From Kordiimonas sp. SCSIO 12610 (lineage in GTDB: Bacteria; Pseudomonadota; Alphaproteobacteria; Sphingomonadales; Kordiimonadaceae), in assembly GCF_024398015.1 (NCBI RefSeq), contig NZ_CP073747.1:1684501-1748500 (forward strand): DNA of 64,000 nt. Direction: 5' to 3'. Positions 9,812 to 18,903 of this stretch are shown here, piece by piece (the stretch's first letter is position 1; each line of letters begins with the position of its first letter). The notes below the pieces were generated by a model. It saw nothing but the letters and a program-made list of their open reading frames with translations. It ran no database searches and was not told where the DNA came from. Position numbers and translations under genes: made by a program.

Positions 9812-10600
9812 ATGGATATAGCTTCACTTTATAATATCAGCGGTAAGGTCGCGCTCGTTACAGGGGGTGGTTCCGGTATCGGAACTATGGCAACCGAAGC
9901 GCTCGTGAGAGCAGGCGCGAAAGTATACATCGCGTCACGCAAGTTATCGAACTGTGAAGCTGTAGCCGATGAATTGAACGCTATTGGCCCCGGACAGGTT
10001 ATCCCGATGGCGGCTGACCTTTCTACGAGCGAAGGCACCGAAGCCCTCGTTCAAGCGCTCTCTGACGCCGAGAGCAAGGTTGATATTCTGGTCAATAATT
10101 CTGGGACAACATGGGGTGCTCCTTTCGAGGAGTTCCCGAGGGATAAATGGGATCAGGTGCTTGCCCTTAATGTAACGGCGGTTGCTGATCTCACGCGTTT
10201 GATGCTACCGCTTTTGAAAAATGCGGCCAGTTCAGATGACCCGGCACGGATTGTAAATATTGGATCAATCGTTGGAACGCGGCCAATTGCGAACATGGCC
10301 TATAGTTACGGCGCCAGTAAAGCAGCAGTTCATCATATTACCAAAATGTTCTCGAACGAGCTTGCTGGCGACAATATCACCGTGAATGCAATTGCGCCGG
10401 GGCCGTTCCCGAGCCGGATGATGGCCTTTGTGACAGAGAACGAGAAAATGCGCAAAGCGGCAGAAGAAAATGTGCCGCTAGGCAGGTTAGGGCGCCCGGA
10501 GGATGTGGCGGGTGTGTTGTTGATGCTGACGTCCAAAGCAGGAAGTTATATCACAGGCGGTATCATCCCGCTTGATGGTGGCGGCTCAGCAAAACCATAA
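9812..10600 (+). CDS. Short-chain dehydrogenase/reductase
   Basis: A 262-residue classical SDR. It shows the nucleotide-binding TGGGSGIG near residues 17-24, NNSG in place of NNAG, and the catalytic YGASK motif. The C-terminus ITGGIIPLDGGGSAKP is typical. It oxidises or reduces an alcohol/ketone with NAD(P)H. In the operon it lies between the third ACAD and the MaoC hydratase; a role in oxidising a hydroxyacyl-CoA or a hydroxylated ring or side chain of the operon's substrate is likely but not provable from sequence. Confidence 0.9.
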   Translation: MDIASLYNISGKVALVTGGGSGIGTMATEALVRAGAKVYIASRKLSNCEAVADELNAIGPGQVIPMAADLSTSEGTEALVQALSDAESKVDILVNNSGTTWGAPFEEFPRDKWDQVLALNVTAVADLTRLMLPLLKNAASSDDPARIVNIGSIVGTRPIANMAYSYGASKAAVHHITKMFSNELAGDNITVNAIAPGPFPSRMMAFVTENEKMRKAAEENVPLGRLGRPEDVAGVLLMLTSKAGSYITGGIIPLDGGGSAKP

Positions 10601-10652
10601 AGCGCAAAGCATAGAAACTTTAATGACGTAATACGGATCAAGGAGAAGCAAG

Positions 10653-11114
10653 ATGGCGACTGTTGTATCTAAAGAAGAATTAGCGGATTATATTGGTAAG
10701 GAAACAGGCGTTTCTGACTGGATGAAAATCGATCAGGAACGGATCAATCAGTTTGCTGATGTGACAGAAGATCATCAGTTCATCCATATTGACCCGGAAG
10801 CCGCAGCCAAAACACCGTTTGGTACCACGATTGCCCACGGGTTTTTAACGCTTTCGCTTTTAACGCCGCTCGCGGCAGGTAGCACACTTGGTGTCAAGGG
10901 CACTATGATGGGCGTGAACTATGGCTGCGACAAAGTTCGTTTTATGAGCCCGGTGAAGGTAAACAGTGAAATTCGTGCGCGCGTTAAACTAGTAAGCGCG
11001 GATGAAAAACCAGGTAACCGTATCTTGCTTAAAAACGAGATTACAATTGAAATTAACGGTGAAGAGCGCCCGGCGCTAATCGCTGAATGGCTGACGATGG
11101 TTTTCCTCGGCTAA
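10653..11114 (+). CDS. MaoC family enoyl-CoA hydratase
   Basis: A 153-residue single-hotdog hydratase of the MaoC/PhaJ type. The hydratase-2 motif is visible as DVTEDHQFIHIDPEAA followed by FGTTIAHGFLTLSLL, with the catalytic Asp and His in the first part. Enzymes with this motif hydrate trans-2-enoyl-CoA to the (R)-3-hydroxyacyl-CoA. An AAGGAG ribosome-binding site precedes the ATG. Its place directly before an MFE-2-like SDR fits a hydration and dehydrogenation pair of the (R) stereochemistry. Confidence 0.92.
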   Translation: MATVVSKEELADYIGKETGVSDWMKIDQERINQFADVTEDHQFIHIDPEAAAKTPFGTTIAHGFLTLSLLTPLAAGSTLGVKGTMMGVNYGCDKVRFMSPVKVNSEIRARVKLVSADEKPGNRILLKNEITIEINGEERPALIAEWLTMVFLG

Positions 11115-11143
11115 AAGAAATAGAAAACTAGGAGAATAGTATA

Positions 11144-12064
11144 GTGTCTATCAGATTTGATGACCGTGTCGCGATTGTTACCGGCGCGGGTAATGGTTTG
11201 GGCCGATCCCACGCCCTCGCGCTTGCAGCACGCGGTGCCAAGGTTGTTGTGAATGACTTGGGCGGTGATGTGCACGGTGTTGGTGGCTCAACTAGTGCAG
11301 CACAAGCCGTGGTAGATGAGATTGTAGCCGCTGGCGGCGAAGCGATTGCCCACGGTGCTAACGTCTGTAAAATGGACGAAGTTGAGGACATGGTGAAAAC
11401 GGCTATGGATAAATGGGGCCGTGTTGACATCCTCGTTAACAATGCTGGTGTCCTCCGCGATAAAACGTTCTCAAAAATGGAACTGTCTGACTTTGAGTTT
11501 GTGCTTCAGGTACACCTTATGGGATCAGTCAATTGCACCAAAGCTGTTTGGGAAATTATGAAAGAACAGCAGTATGGCCGGATCGTTATGACCACATCTT
11601 CATCTGGTCTGTATGGTAACTTTGGCCAGACAAATTATGGTGCTGCCAAGCTCGGCCTTGTTGGTTTGATGAATACACTTTGTATTGAAGGTGCGAAATA
11701 TAATGTGAAAACAAACTGCCTCTCGCCAACAGCAGCAACACGGATGACCGAAGGCTTAATGCCTGATGAGGCGCTTGCGCTTCTAACGCCGGAATCTGTC
11801 ACGACAGGCCTGTTGACACTATGTGATGATGAAGCGCCGAACCGGACAATCTTGTGTGCGGGTGCGGGCGGTTTTGCAAGTGCGATTGTTTATGAAACTG
11901 ACGGTATTTGCTTGTCAGGCGACGATATGACGCCAGAGAATGTACGTGCGCAAATGGCAACAATCAGAAGCGCTGATGGCCAGGAAGAATATACGCAGGG
12001 CGGTCAACAAACTATGAAATTTGTCAGCAAGGCTGCGGCCGCCGCTGGCGTGAAAATGGGTTAA
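11144..12064 (+). CDS. SDR, multifunctional-enzyme-2-like (R)-3-hydroxyacyl-CoA dehydrogenase
   Basis: A 306-residue SDR that begins with GTG behind GGAG. The segment [12 protein letters not shown] followed by [11 protein letters not shown] with an insert before NNAG is the hallmark of the dehydrogenase domain of peroxisomal multifunctional enzyme 2 (HSD17B4) and its bacterial relatives such as Hsd4B. The catalytic YGAAK is present. The partner hydratase domain is not fused but encoded just upstream by the MaoC gene. It likely oxidises (R)-3-hydroxyacyl-CoA to 3-ketoacyl-CoA. Gap to the thiolase is 11 bases, so the genes are co-transcribed. Confidence 0.92.
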   Translation: MSIRFDDRVAIVTGAGNGLGRSHALALAARGAKVVVNDLGGDVHGVGGSTSAAQAVVDEIVAAGGEAIAHGANVCKMDEVEDMVKTAMDKWGRVDILVNNAGVLRDKTFSKMELSDFEFVLQVHLMGSVNCTKAVWEIMKEQQYGRIVMTTSSSGLYGNFGQTNYGAAKLGLVGLMNTLCIEGAKYNVKTNCLSPTAATRMTEGLMPDEALALLTPESVTTGLLTLCDDEAPNRTILCAGAGGFASAIVYETDGICLSGDDMTPENVRAQMATIRSADGQEEYTQGGQQTMKFVSKAAAAAGVKMG

Positions 12065-12075
12065 GGAGAAATAGA

Positions 12076-13257
12076 ATGCGTGAAGCAGTAATCGTATCAA
12101 CCGCACGGTCCCCAATCGGAAGAGCATACCGTGGTTCACTAAATGCAACGCTTGGCCCAACACTTGGCGCCCATGCGATTTCAAACGCTGTTGAGCGTGC
12201 GGGTATCGAAGGCGGTGAAGTTGAAGATGTGATCATGGGATGTGCGCTTACACAGGGTACTACGGGCGGTAACATTGGCCGTACAGCAGCCCTTCGTGCG
12301 GGCCTTCCGACAACCGTTTCCGGTATGACAATGGACCGTCAGTGTTCAAGTGGTATGATGGCGATCGCAACAGCCGCGAAACAAATTGTCCATGACGGTA
12401 TGGACGTTGCGATTGGTGCAGGCATCGACAGCATTTCTGTTGTGCAAAACGAGCATATGAACCGTTTTCAGGCGGTCGATAAAAGCCTTGTTGCGATGCA
12501 TAAAGATATTTATATGCCGATGCTTCAAACTGCCGAGGTTGTTGCAGAGCGCTATGGTATCACTCGTGAACAAATGGACGAATATGGTCTTCAGTCGCAG
12601 CAGCGTACAGCCGCAGCGCAGCAAGCTGGTAAATTCGATGACGAAATCGTCCCGATCACAACAAATATGGCGGTTGTAAATAAAGAAACGAAGGAAATGA
12701 CTTTCCATGAAGTCACACTTTCCAAGGATGAAGGTAATCGCCCCGAAACTACACTAGAGGGCCTTGCTGGTCTGAAGACGGTTGTTGAAGGCGGGACGAT
12801 CACAGCAGGTAATGCAAGTCAGCTATCTGACGGTGCATCAGCAAGTGTATTGATGGATGCAAAAACGGCTTCGAGTAAAGGCTTGAACCCACTTGGTATC
12901 TACCGCGGTATTGCGGTTGCCGGCCTTGAGCCCGATGAGATGGGGATTGGCCCGATTTACGCTATTCCAAAGCTTCTTGAGAAAAATGGCCTTAAAATGG
13001 ATGACATTGGCCTTTGGGAACTTAATGAAGCGTTCGCAGTTCAGGTTCTTTACTGCCGCGATAAGCTTGGTATTCCAAATGAGCTGCTTAACGTGAATGG
13101 CGGCGCCATTTCTATTGGTCACCCATATGGTATGTCGGGTGCGCGGATGGTTGGCCACGCGCTTATCGAAGGCAAACGCCGCGGTGCCAAGTATGTTGTC
13201 TGCACAATGTGTGTTGGCGGCGGCATGGGCGCGGCCGGACTTTTCGAAGTCGCATAA
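12076..13257 (+). CDS. Acetyl-CoA acetyltransferase / 3-ketoacyl-CoA thiolase
   Basis: A 393-residue thiolase, the last step of the beta-oxidation cycle: thiolytic release of acetyl- or propionyl-CoA. The three catalytic residues are in place: Cys90 in DRQCSSG, His349 in ISIGHPYG, and Cys379 in CTMCVGGG. The length is normal for a degradative or biosynthetic thiolase. It follows the MFE-2-like SDR by 11 bases with an AAGGAG ribosome-binding site, and is followed by a strong terminator, so it is probably the last gene of the main operon. Confidence 0.95.
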   Translation: MREAVIVSTARSPIGRAYRGSLNATLGPTLGAHAISNAVERAGIEGGEVEDVIMGCALTQGTTGGNIGRTAALRAGLPTTVSGMTMDRQCSSGMMAIATAAKQIVHDGMDVAIGAGIDSISVVQNEHMNRFQAVDKSLVAMHKDIYMPMLQTAEVVAERYGITREQMDEYGLQSQQRTAAAQQAGKFDDEIVPITTNMAVVNKETKEMTFHEVTLSKDEGNRPETTLEGLAGLKTVVEGGTITAGNASQLSDGASASVLMDAKTASSKGLNPLGIYRGIAVAGLEPDEMGIGPIYAIPKLLEKNGLKMDDIGLWELNEAFAVQVLYCRDKLGIPNELLNVNGGAISIGHPYGMSGARMVGHALIEGKRRGAKYVVCTMCVGGGMGAAGLFEVA

Positions 13258-13270
13258 GCAAAGATACAAT

Positions 13271-13299
13271 AAGGGGTAGATTTATCTGCCCCTTTTTCA
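13271..13299 (+). terminator. Rho-independent terminator after the lipid operon
   Basis: A 10-bp stem (13271-13280 with 13285-13294, one G-T wobble, four G-C pairs) closes a TTTA loop and runs straight into a T-tract. It lies 13 bases after the thiolase stop and before the quinone oxidoreductase-like gene. Confidence 0.9.
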
Positions 13300-13338
13300 T
13301 GAATAGATATAGTTAGTTTCAGATAAGGGAATAGGCAG

Positions 13339-14313
13339 ATGAAGGCAGTGCTTTGCAAAGAGCTTGGGTTAGCAGATAAATTGGTTGTCGAGGATGTCGC
13401 TGATCCAACACCGGGTAAAGGCATGGTCGTTGTTGATGTAAAGGCCGCAGGCCTGAATTTCCCTGATACGTTGATTATTCAAGGCAAATATCAGTTCAAA
13501 CCCAATTTACCTTTCACACCAGGCGGTGAAGGCGCGGGCGTCGTCTCTGCCGTGGGTGAGGGCGTTAGTCATCTGAATGTCGGCGACAAAATTATCTTTA
13601 TGTGCCAGACGGGAGCATTTGCAGAAAAGGTTATCGTGCCTGCAATTACAGCCATTCCAATGCCTGAGGGGCTTCCGTTTGAAAAGGCGGCTGGCATTAC
13701 GCTGACCTACGGCACAAGCTATCACGCAATTAAGGACCGTGCGAACCTGCAAGCGGGTGAAACCATTTTGGTTCTCGGCGCTGCTGGCGGCGTTGGGATT
13801 GCGACGGTTGAGCTTGCGAAGGCGATGGGCGCAAAGGTTATCGCGGCTGCGAGCACAGACGAGAAGCTTGAGTTTTGTAAGGCGTCTGGCGCTGATGAGC
13901 TAATTAACTATGAAACGGAAGACTTGAAAGCACGCCTCAAGGAAATTACAGGCGGCAAGGGTGTAGATGTGATCTACGATCCTGTGGGTGATCATTATAC
14001 GGAAACAGCGTTCCGCAACATGGCGCCTGGCGGTCGGCATCTGGTGATTGGGTTCGCAGCTGGCGATATTCCAAAAGTTCCGATTAACTTGTGCCTTCTC
14101 AAGCAGGCATCGCTTGTGGGTGTATTCTGGGGCGCATGGGCAACGGCCAACCCCGCGATGCAGATCCAGAATATGAAGGATATTCTGGGTATGGTCGCAA
14201 CCGGCGAAGTGAAAGCAAGCGTGAATGATATTTTCCCGCTTGAGGACGTGGAAGCAGCCTATGCCTGCCTTACGGAGCGCCGCGCCAAAGGTAAGGTGAT
14301 TTTAACACCGTAA
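13339..14313 (+). CDS. NADPH:quinone oxidoreductase family protein (zinc-free MDR)
   Basis: A 324-residue medium-chain dehydrogenase/reductase. The N-terminal GroES-like domain lacks the cysteine cluster of zinc alcohol dehydrogenases. The Rossmann motif LGAAGGVGIATVELAKAMGA starts near residue 146. These features fit the quinone oxidoreductase/crotonyl-reductase branch, which reduces quinones or alpha,beta-unsaturated carbonyls with NADPH. It starts 42 bases after the terminator of the thiolase operon, so it depends on read-through or on a promoter squeezed into that gap. In such lipid clusters it might act as an enoyl reductase; that is inference. Confidence 0.9.
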   Translation: MKAVLCKELGLADKLVVEDVADPTPGKGMVVVDVKAAGLNFPDTLIIQGKYQFKPNLPFTPGGEGAGVVSAVGEGVSHLNVGDKIIFMCQTGAFAEKVIVPAITAIPMPEGLPFEKAAGITLTYGTSYHAIKDRANLQAGETILVLGAAGGVGIATVELAKAMGAKVIAAASTDEKLEFCKASGADELINYETEDLKARLKEITGGKGVDVIYDPVGDHYTETAFRNMAPGGRHLVIGFAAGDIPKVPINLCLLKQASLVGVFWGAWATANPAMQIQNMKDILGMVATGEVKASVNDIFPLEDVEAAYACLTERRAKGKVILTP

Positions 14314-14331
14314 GGTAAATTGCCAGAAATA

Positions 14332-14409
14332 GTCACTCCGGTACTTGATACCGGAGTCCAGCATCATTGCTTAGTGCCAATGGATACCTTGGTCAAACCA
14401 CGTTATGAC
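14332..14409. repeat. 78-bp composite palindromic repeat element (REP-like)
   Basis: Two 29-bp arms (14332-14360 and 14381-14409) lie in opposite orientation around a 20-base spacer. Both arms begin GTCA and end TCCA when read towards the spacer, and each arm is itself palindromic: arm one contains ACTCCGGTA-CTTGA-TACCGGAGT. The arm sequence matches the widespread bacterial palindrome family of the type TGGATTCCGG...CCGGAATGAC. No open frame makes sense here. Confidence 0.75.
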
Positions 14410-14459
14410 ATTTCTTATCCTTTCTTGACTAACAAAAACGATAATGTGCTGTTCCCGTT

Positions 14460-15833
14460 ATGGGAGAATTTTTCAAAAATATTGCAGGATTGGTTGACCT
14501 TGTTAAGGCGGCTGGTGCGGGGCGCCTGAGTTTGGCGGCGTTAATCGCTGTTTTAGTAGTTGGCCTTTTTGTAACTGATTTTTTCAGTGTATTACCAATA
14601 TACATGAAAGGTATTTTGGCCGCGGCTGTTGTAATCGCGCTGTTGCTTGCTGTCTTACTATTGATCAAGCCACAAGGTGGCAAAAAAGAGCAAAACAATT
14701 CTCAGTTTATGGAATTTCTCGCTGAACGTAACCCTGAACTTTTAGCAGAATGGGTTTTGTATCAAAGCGCTAATAAGGATGCCGCTCGTGACCTTGAGAA
14801 CGATAATAACAAGGCTGAATTGGCTGGGGCAATTGCCGCTGTTTCTGAAATCGAAGATGCACCACCACACCTTATGCAGCTTGCACTTCAGAGCTTGGAA
14901 GAAGGTAAGACTGATGGCGCTGAAAGGCTATTTGAAGCGTTATTGGAACGTGATAATTTGCCCGATGAACAACGTTTTGATGCTTTGGTTCATTTAGGAG
15001 CGCTGAGGTATAACCATGATACTCAAGGAGCAATGAAAGCATATACAAAAGCTCAAGAGTTAAAACCGGATGACCTAAATAGTATTAATAGATGTGGGCA
15101 TTTGTTCGAACGATGTGGCGAGTTTGATAAGGCTACGGAGTGTTATGAAAAAATACTGTTGAATGCTCAGAATGTCGATGATGTTGAGGCTGAGGCGATT
15201 GCATACGGAAATCTTGGGATAGTGCATCGGGCACGAGGTAACTTGGATAAGGCTGAAGATTATTACCTTAAGGCCTTGGCTATAAATGAAAGTCAAGATC
15301 GTAAAAAGGGAGTTGCAATTCAATATGGCAATCTTGGCGTTATATCTCAGATACGCGGTAATTTGGAAGAGGCAAAAGACTATTTTTTGAAATCTTTAAA
15401 TATTAACAAAAGTCTTAGTCGCCAGAAAGGAATAGCAAGTCAGTACGGTAATCTTGGTAATTTATATTATGAGTTGAATGACTTAGATGAAGCAAGAAAT
15501 TATCATTTGAAGTCATTAGCTATAAATGAAAACCTTAATCGTAAGGAAAACATCGGAAGTGACTATACAAACCTCGGTAATACATATTTGCAGCTGGGTG
15601 AGTTAGTTCAGGCGGAAGACTATCATCGAAAAGCCTTGACGATAAATGAGGAACTGGGCCGTAAAGAAGGTATTGCAAAAACATATGGCAACTTAGGGAC
15701 ATTATATAAGGCAAATGGGGATAAGAGCAAAGCGAAAGAGTATTGGGAGCTTGCTCATACTTTGTTCAAAGAAATGGGAATGAAGGCAGACATTAAAAAA
15801 ATTAAAAAACTTCTCAAAGAGTTAGACGATTAA
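14460..15833 (+). CDS. Membrane-anchored tetratricopeptide repeat protein
   Basis: A 457-residue protein with two N-terminal hydrophobic segments (about residues 24-42 and 50-69), then a polar linker and TPR modules. Residues about 166-230 form ordinary 34-residue-type TPRs; residues 246-445 are five consecutive 40-residue repeats, each starting with a variant of xYGNLG and containing a conserved AxxYxxKALxIN helix. This is the kinesin-light-chain/TPR_12 style and suggests a scaffold for protein-protein contacts on the cytoplasmic side of the membrane. No ribosome-binding site is obvious before the ATG. No partner is evident among neighbours. Confidence 0.85.
   Translation: MGEFFKNIAGLVDLVKAAGAGRLSLAALIAVLVVGLFVTDFFSVLPIYMKGILAAAVVIALLLAVLLLIKPQGGKKEQNNSQFMEFLAERNPELLAEWVLYQSANKDAARDLENDNNKAELAGAIAAVSEIEDAPPHLMQLALQSLEEGKTDGAERLFEALLERDNLPDEQRFDALVHLGALRYNHDTQGAMKAYTKAQELKPDDLNSINRCGHLFERCGEFDKATECYEKILLNAQNVDDVEAEAIAYGNLGIVHRARGNLDKAEDYYLKALAINESQDRKKGVAIQYGNLGVISQIRGNLEEAKDYFLKSLNINKSLSRQKGIASQYGNLGNLYYELNDLDEARNYHLKSLAINENLNRKENIGSDYTNLGNTYLQLGELVQAEDYHRKALTINEELGRKEGIAKTYGNLGTLYKANGDKSKAKEYWELAHTLFKEMGMKADIKKIKKLLKELDD
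15195..15794 (+). repeat. Five in-frame 120-bp repeats encoding 40-residue TPRs
   Basis: Within the TPR gene, five units of 120 bp follow one another. At protein level the units share the YGNLG start, the GNLDKAEDY-like helix and the ALAINE-like end; the last unit is the most divergent. Divergence at DNA level is enough that recent expansion is not evident. Confidence 0.8.
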
Positions 15834-15936
15834 TTCATTTAAATATTATCATCGATAGTTTTTATCGACAAAAATGTAAATAATTGACTATCAGCACCAT
15901 TCCACGCTTGCAAAACTAATGCGTTTCATTATGATC

Positions 15937-15952
15937 TTTACCTTAACGTAAA
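15937..15952. promoter_or_regulatory. Candidate MerR-type operator (TTTAC-N6-GTAAA)
   Basis: A 16-bp near-palindrome with arms TTTAC and GTAAA lies 45 bases before the patatin gene. It resembles operators of MerR-family regulators of fatty-acid and branched-chain acid catabolism (LiuR type). No MerR gene is in the window, so the link is inference. Confidence 0.4.
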
Positions 15953-15996
15953 CCTGCGGCTGAGGGGCCGTGTAAAACCAGCGTTTTAGGGAAGTG

Positions 15997-17061
15997 ATGC
16001 GCGCTTTACGCTTGATTGCGGGTGAAACTGCAAGACAAAGAATTGAAAACGATGGCCTTTCGCCCGAATTGGTGCGGATGGTTGTTGGTGCGTCTGGTGG
16101 CCCCAAGTGGTTAATATTAAACGGTCTTGATAAGTTCGTTTTTGGTGATTGGCTTTTGAACGCTAATCATAAGATTGATTTAATCGGCTCTTCCATCGGG
16201 GCGTGGCGTATGTCCTGTGCGGCGCACCCGAGCGCAGATAAAATGTTTGAAACCTTCACAGAAGGGTATTTCAAATACAGATATTCCAAAAGCGATAAAG
16301 CTGAGGATATCACCCGCGAAAGCTACCGGATTCTCGATAGTATTTTCACCGACGAAGATCGGATTAAAATCACGAATAATCCTAATCGTCCGCTTCATAT
16401 TGTTGCGGTGAAATGCAAGGGGTTGCTCGCGAGCCCAAACAAGGTTTTGGAAGCCATTGGCTTGCTTGTATCGGCTGGGGCCAACGCGTTATCTCGCGAT
16501 AACCTTGTAAATTTCTTTGAGCGTGCGGTCTTTCATTCTGATCAAACGGTTGCGCTTTCTGATCAGTGGGGCGGTTATAATCGCCATGATATCAGGTTGC
16601 TGCCCGAAGCACTTGCGGATGCCTTGATGGCTTCTGGGTCCATCCCATTTGTTGTATCCGCCATCAAGGATATCGCAGGTGGCCCAAAAGGGGTTTACCG
16701 CGACGGCGGCGTGATCGATTATCACTTTGACATTCCGTGGCAATTGAATGAAGGGATCATTCTCTATCCACATTTCTATAGCCATCTGGTTCCTGGATGG
16801 TTCGACAAATCAATTAAAACAAGAAGGGCAACAGCCGAAACGCTTGATCATCAACTTTTGCTCGCACCGAGTGATGATTTTGTGGCTAGCTTGCCGAATG
16901 GGGCAATACCAGACCGTAAGAATTTTCAGGATTTTTCCGATGAAGAACGCTTGAAAATTTGGACAACGGTTATCAGGGAAAGCGAGCGAATGGCACATGA
17001 ATTTTCAGACTTGCTGCAAGATCATGGTGCCTTAATGGACCGTCTGGAAATGCCTCAATGA
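15997..17061 (+). CDS. Patatin-like phospholipase
   Basis: A 354-residue patatin-domain lipid acyl hydrolase. The oxyanion-hole segment GASGGPKW lies at residues 31-38, the nucleophile Ser66 in GSSIG, and the catalytic-dyad Asp in VYRDGGVIDY near residue 230. I chose the ATG at 15997 rather than the GTG immediately before it, because AGGGA then has a workable distance. No signal peptide is seen, so it probably acts on intracellular lipids. It is followed after 43 bases by an acyl-CoA ligase, which would activate the released fatty acid. Confidence 0.9.
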   Translation: MRALRLIAGETARQRIENDGLSPELVRMVVGASGGPKWLILNGLDKFVFGDWLLNANHKIDLIGSSIGAWRMSCAAHPSADKMFETFTEGYFKYRYSKSDKAEDITRESYRILDSIFTDEDRIKITNNPNRPLHIVAVKCKGLLASPNKVLEAIGLLVSAGANALSRDNLVNFFERAVFHSDQTVALSDQWGGYNRHDIRLLPEALADALMASGSIPFVVSAIKDIAGGPKGVYRDGGVIDYHFDIPWQLNEGIILYPHFYSHLVPGWFDKSIKTRRATAETLDHQLLLAPSDDFVASLPNGAIPDRKNFQDFSDEERLKIWTTVIRESERMAHEFSDLLQDHGALMDRLEMPQ

Positions 17062-17104
17062 CATTTCGGATTTTCGCAATTTATTTTTATGAGTAGGCCC
17101 GGTT

Positions 17105-18853
17105 ATGGATGATAAAAATACAATGTCTGACGCAACTGAAACTGTTGTTGATGATGCCCTGATTTACCAAAGCTCGACTTTTTCTGACGAGGATATGCTG
17201 GCAATACACGTTAGTGGTTTGGTCGATAATTCAGTAAACGAGTATGGTGACAAACCTGCCTTTAGCTGTGCTTTGCCTACAGGACATAGTGCAACCATTT
17301 CCTTCAATGACTTAGGGAAATATTCGGATGCCATTGCTGTTTACCTGCGTGAAGAGCTTGGACTTAAGAAGGGTGATGTTGTTGCCATTCAGTGTCTAAA
17401 CACGCTTGCCTATCCCATTCTTGCATTTGGAATTTTGAAAGCTGGTTTAATTGTAACCAATCTAAACCCTTTATACACGGCTGAGGAAAGCCAACATCAA
17501 TTGAAGGATAGCGGCGCTAAAATCCTGTTTTTGATCGATGTGTTTGGGGACCGCGCCGCAGAGGCAACTGAGGGAACCGGGGTTGAAAAAATATACAAAC
17601 TCTCCCTCTTGGATTTATTCCCGGCTGTGCAAAAATCGCTGCTCGGTTTTGCGATGAAATATATCAAAAAATCTGTCCCGAATTTTGCCCTTAAACCCGA
17701 TGGAACCTTTCAGGATGTGTTGAACGCGGGTCTAAAACTATTGAATGCCGGGCATAGTGTTGCGGGGTATCTGGATGATGTTGATGTTCATGATCCAGCT
17801 ATTTTCCAATATACCGGGGGCACAACGGGCCGCAGTAAAGGGGCAGAGTTAACCCATAATAATGTGGTCGCGAATGTTTCGCAGGGCACCAAAGTCAATG
17901 ACGGTGCATACGAAAAAGGCGAAGAAACAATGATGCTTCTTCTGCCGCTTTATCATGTTTATGCGCTCGCGGTTGGTGCGCTGGCCAGCATGTATTCTGG
18001 TGTTCATATCGTTCTTGTGCCGGTGCCGCGCCCATTATCGAACCTCAAGATTGTTTTCGACAAGTTTGATATCTCTATCCTTCCGGGAATCAATACGCTG
18101 TATTTAGGATTGTTGCAGGAAGAATGGTTTACGAGTAACCCACCAAAGACGCTTCAATTCTGTTATTCGGGTGCTGCACCGTTGCAGCCCGCTACAATGG
18201 AAGCATGGGAAAAGCTTGTTAATACCAAAATCTATGAAGGGTACGGCCTGACCGAGGGAACCTGCGCAGTTGCGACGATGCCGCTCGGTGAAAAACGCAG
18301 GCCGGCCTCTGTTGGTTTGCCACTGCCGGGTGTTAAAATCAGGACAGTTATGGATGGCAAGGACGTGCCCAAGGGTAAAAACGGCGAGATATGGATACAG
18401 GGCCCGCAGGTTATGAAAGGATATTTGAACCGCCCTGAAGCAACCGCAGAAACCATCGAAAATGGCTGGCTAAAAACGGGTGATATTGGATATGTAGATG
18501 ACGATGGGTATTTATACATTGTTGACAGGATGAAAGATATGGTCATCGTTTCCGGCTTTAATGTGTACCCAACTGATATCGAGGATGTTCTAAGCCGAAT
18601 GGACGGTGTCGCTGAAGCAACAGTTGTTGGCGTGCCAAGTGCTGCAACGGGTGAAAAAGTTGTGGCTTATGTGGTCAAAGCTGCTGATGGATTAAATGAA
18701 AAAGCCGTGATTGATTATTGTAAGGAACATCTTACAAATTACAAATGTCCGAAGATCGTAAAGTTTGTTGATGAGCTTCCGAAATCACCAGTTGGCAAGG
18801 TCCTTCGGCGTGAGCTTCGTGATATTGCCCATAAAGAGATCGATCATGCCTGA
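17105..18853 (+). CDS. fadD: Long-chain fatty acid-CoA ligase
   Basis: A 582-residue adenylate-forming ligase of FadD length. The AMP-binding motif YTGGTTGRSKGAELTH lies near residues 238-253, YGLTEGT near 379, and the fatty-acyl-CoA synthetase signature with GWLKTGDIGYVDDDG and DRMKDMVIVSGFNVYP follows. The C-terminal lysine region is SPVGKVLRRELR. It converts free long-chain fatty acids to acyl-CoA with ATP. Its position between a patatin lipase and an SDR suggests a membrane-lipid recycling operon. Confidence 0.93.
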   Translation: MDDKNTMSDATETVVDDALIYQSSTFSDEDMLAIHVSGLVDNSVNEYGDKPAFSCALPTGHSATISFNDLGKYSDAIAVYLREELGLKKGDVVAIQCLNTLAYPILAFGILKAGLIVTNLNPLYTAEESQHQLKDSGAKILFLIDVFGDRAAEATEGTGVEKIYKLSLLDLFPAVQKSLLGFAMKYIKKSVPNFALKPDGTFQDVLNAGLKLLNAGHSVAGYLDDVDVHDPAIFQYTGGTTGRSKGAELTHNNVVANVSQGTKVNDGAYEKGEETMMLLLPLYHVYALAVGALASMYSGVHIVLVPVPRPLSNLKIVFDKFDISILPGINTLYLGLLQEEWFTSNPPKTLQFCYSGAAPLQPATMEAWEKLVNTKIYEGYGLTEGTCAVATMPLGEKRRPASVGLPLPGVKIRTVMDGKDVPKGKNGEIWIQGPQVMKGYLNRPEATAETIENGWLKTGDIGYVDDDGYLYIVDRMKDMVIVSGFNVYPTDIEDVLSRMDGVAEATVVGVPSAATGEKVVAYVVKAADGLNEKAVIDYCKEHLTNYKCPKIVKFVDELPKSPVGKVLRRELRDIAHKEIDHA

Positions 18854-18903
18854 TAATCCTGTTAGGGTTTGGACGATTTAAGTTTAAGGGAAGGGTGTCG
18901 ATT

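Noticed and set aside
14320-14529. A 69-codon frame after the quinone oxidoreductase-like gene
   Set aside because: It runs through the palindromic repeat and into the TPR gene in another frame; no ribosome-binding site and no recognisable protein.
15852-15868. TCGATA/TATCGA hairpin after the TPR gene as a terminator
   Set aside because: Only 6 bp, AT-rich and without a following T-run; too weak to call.
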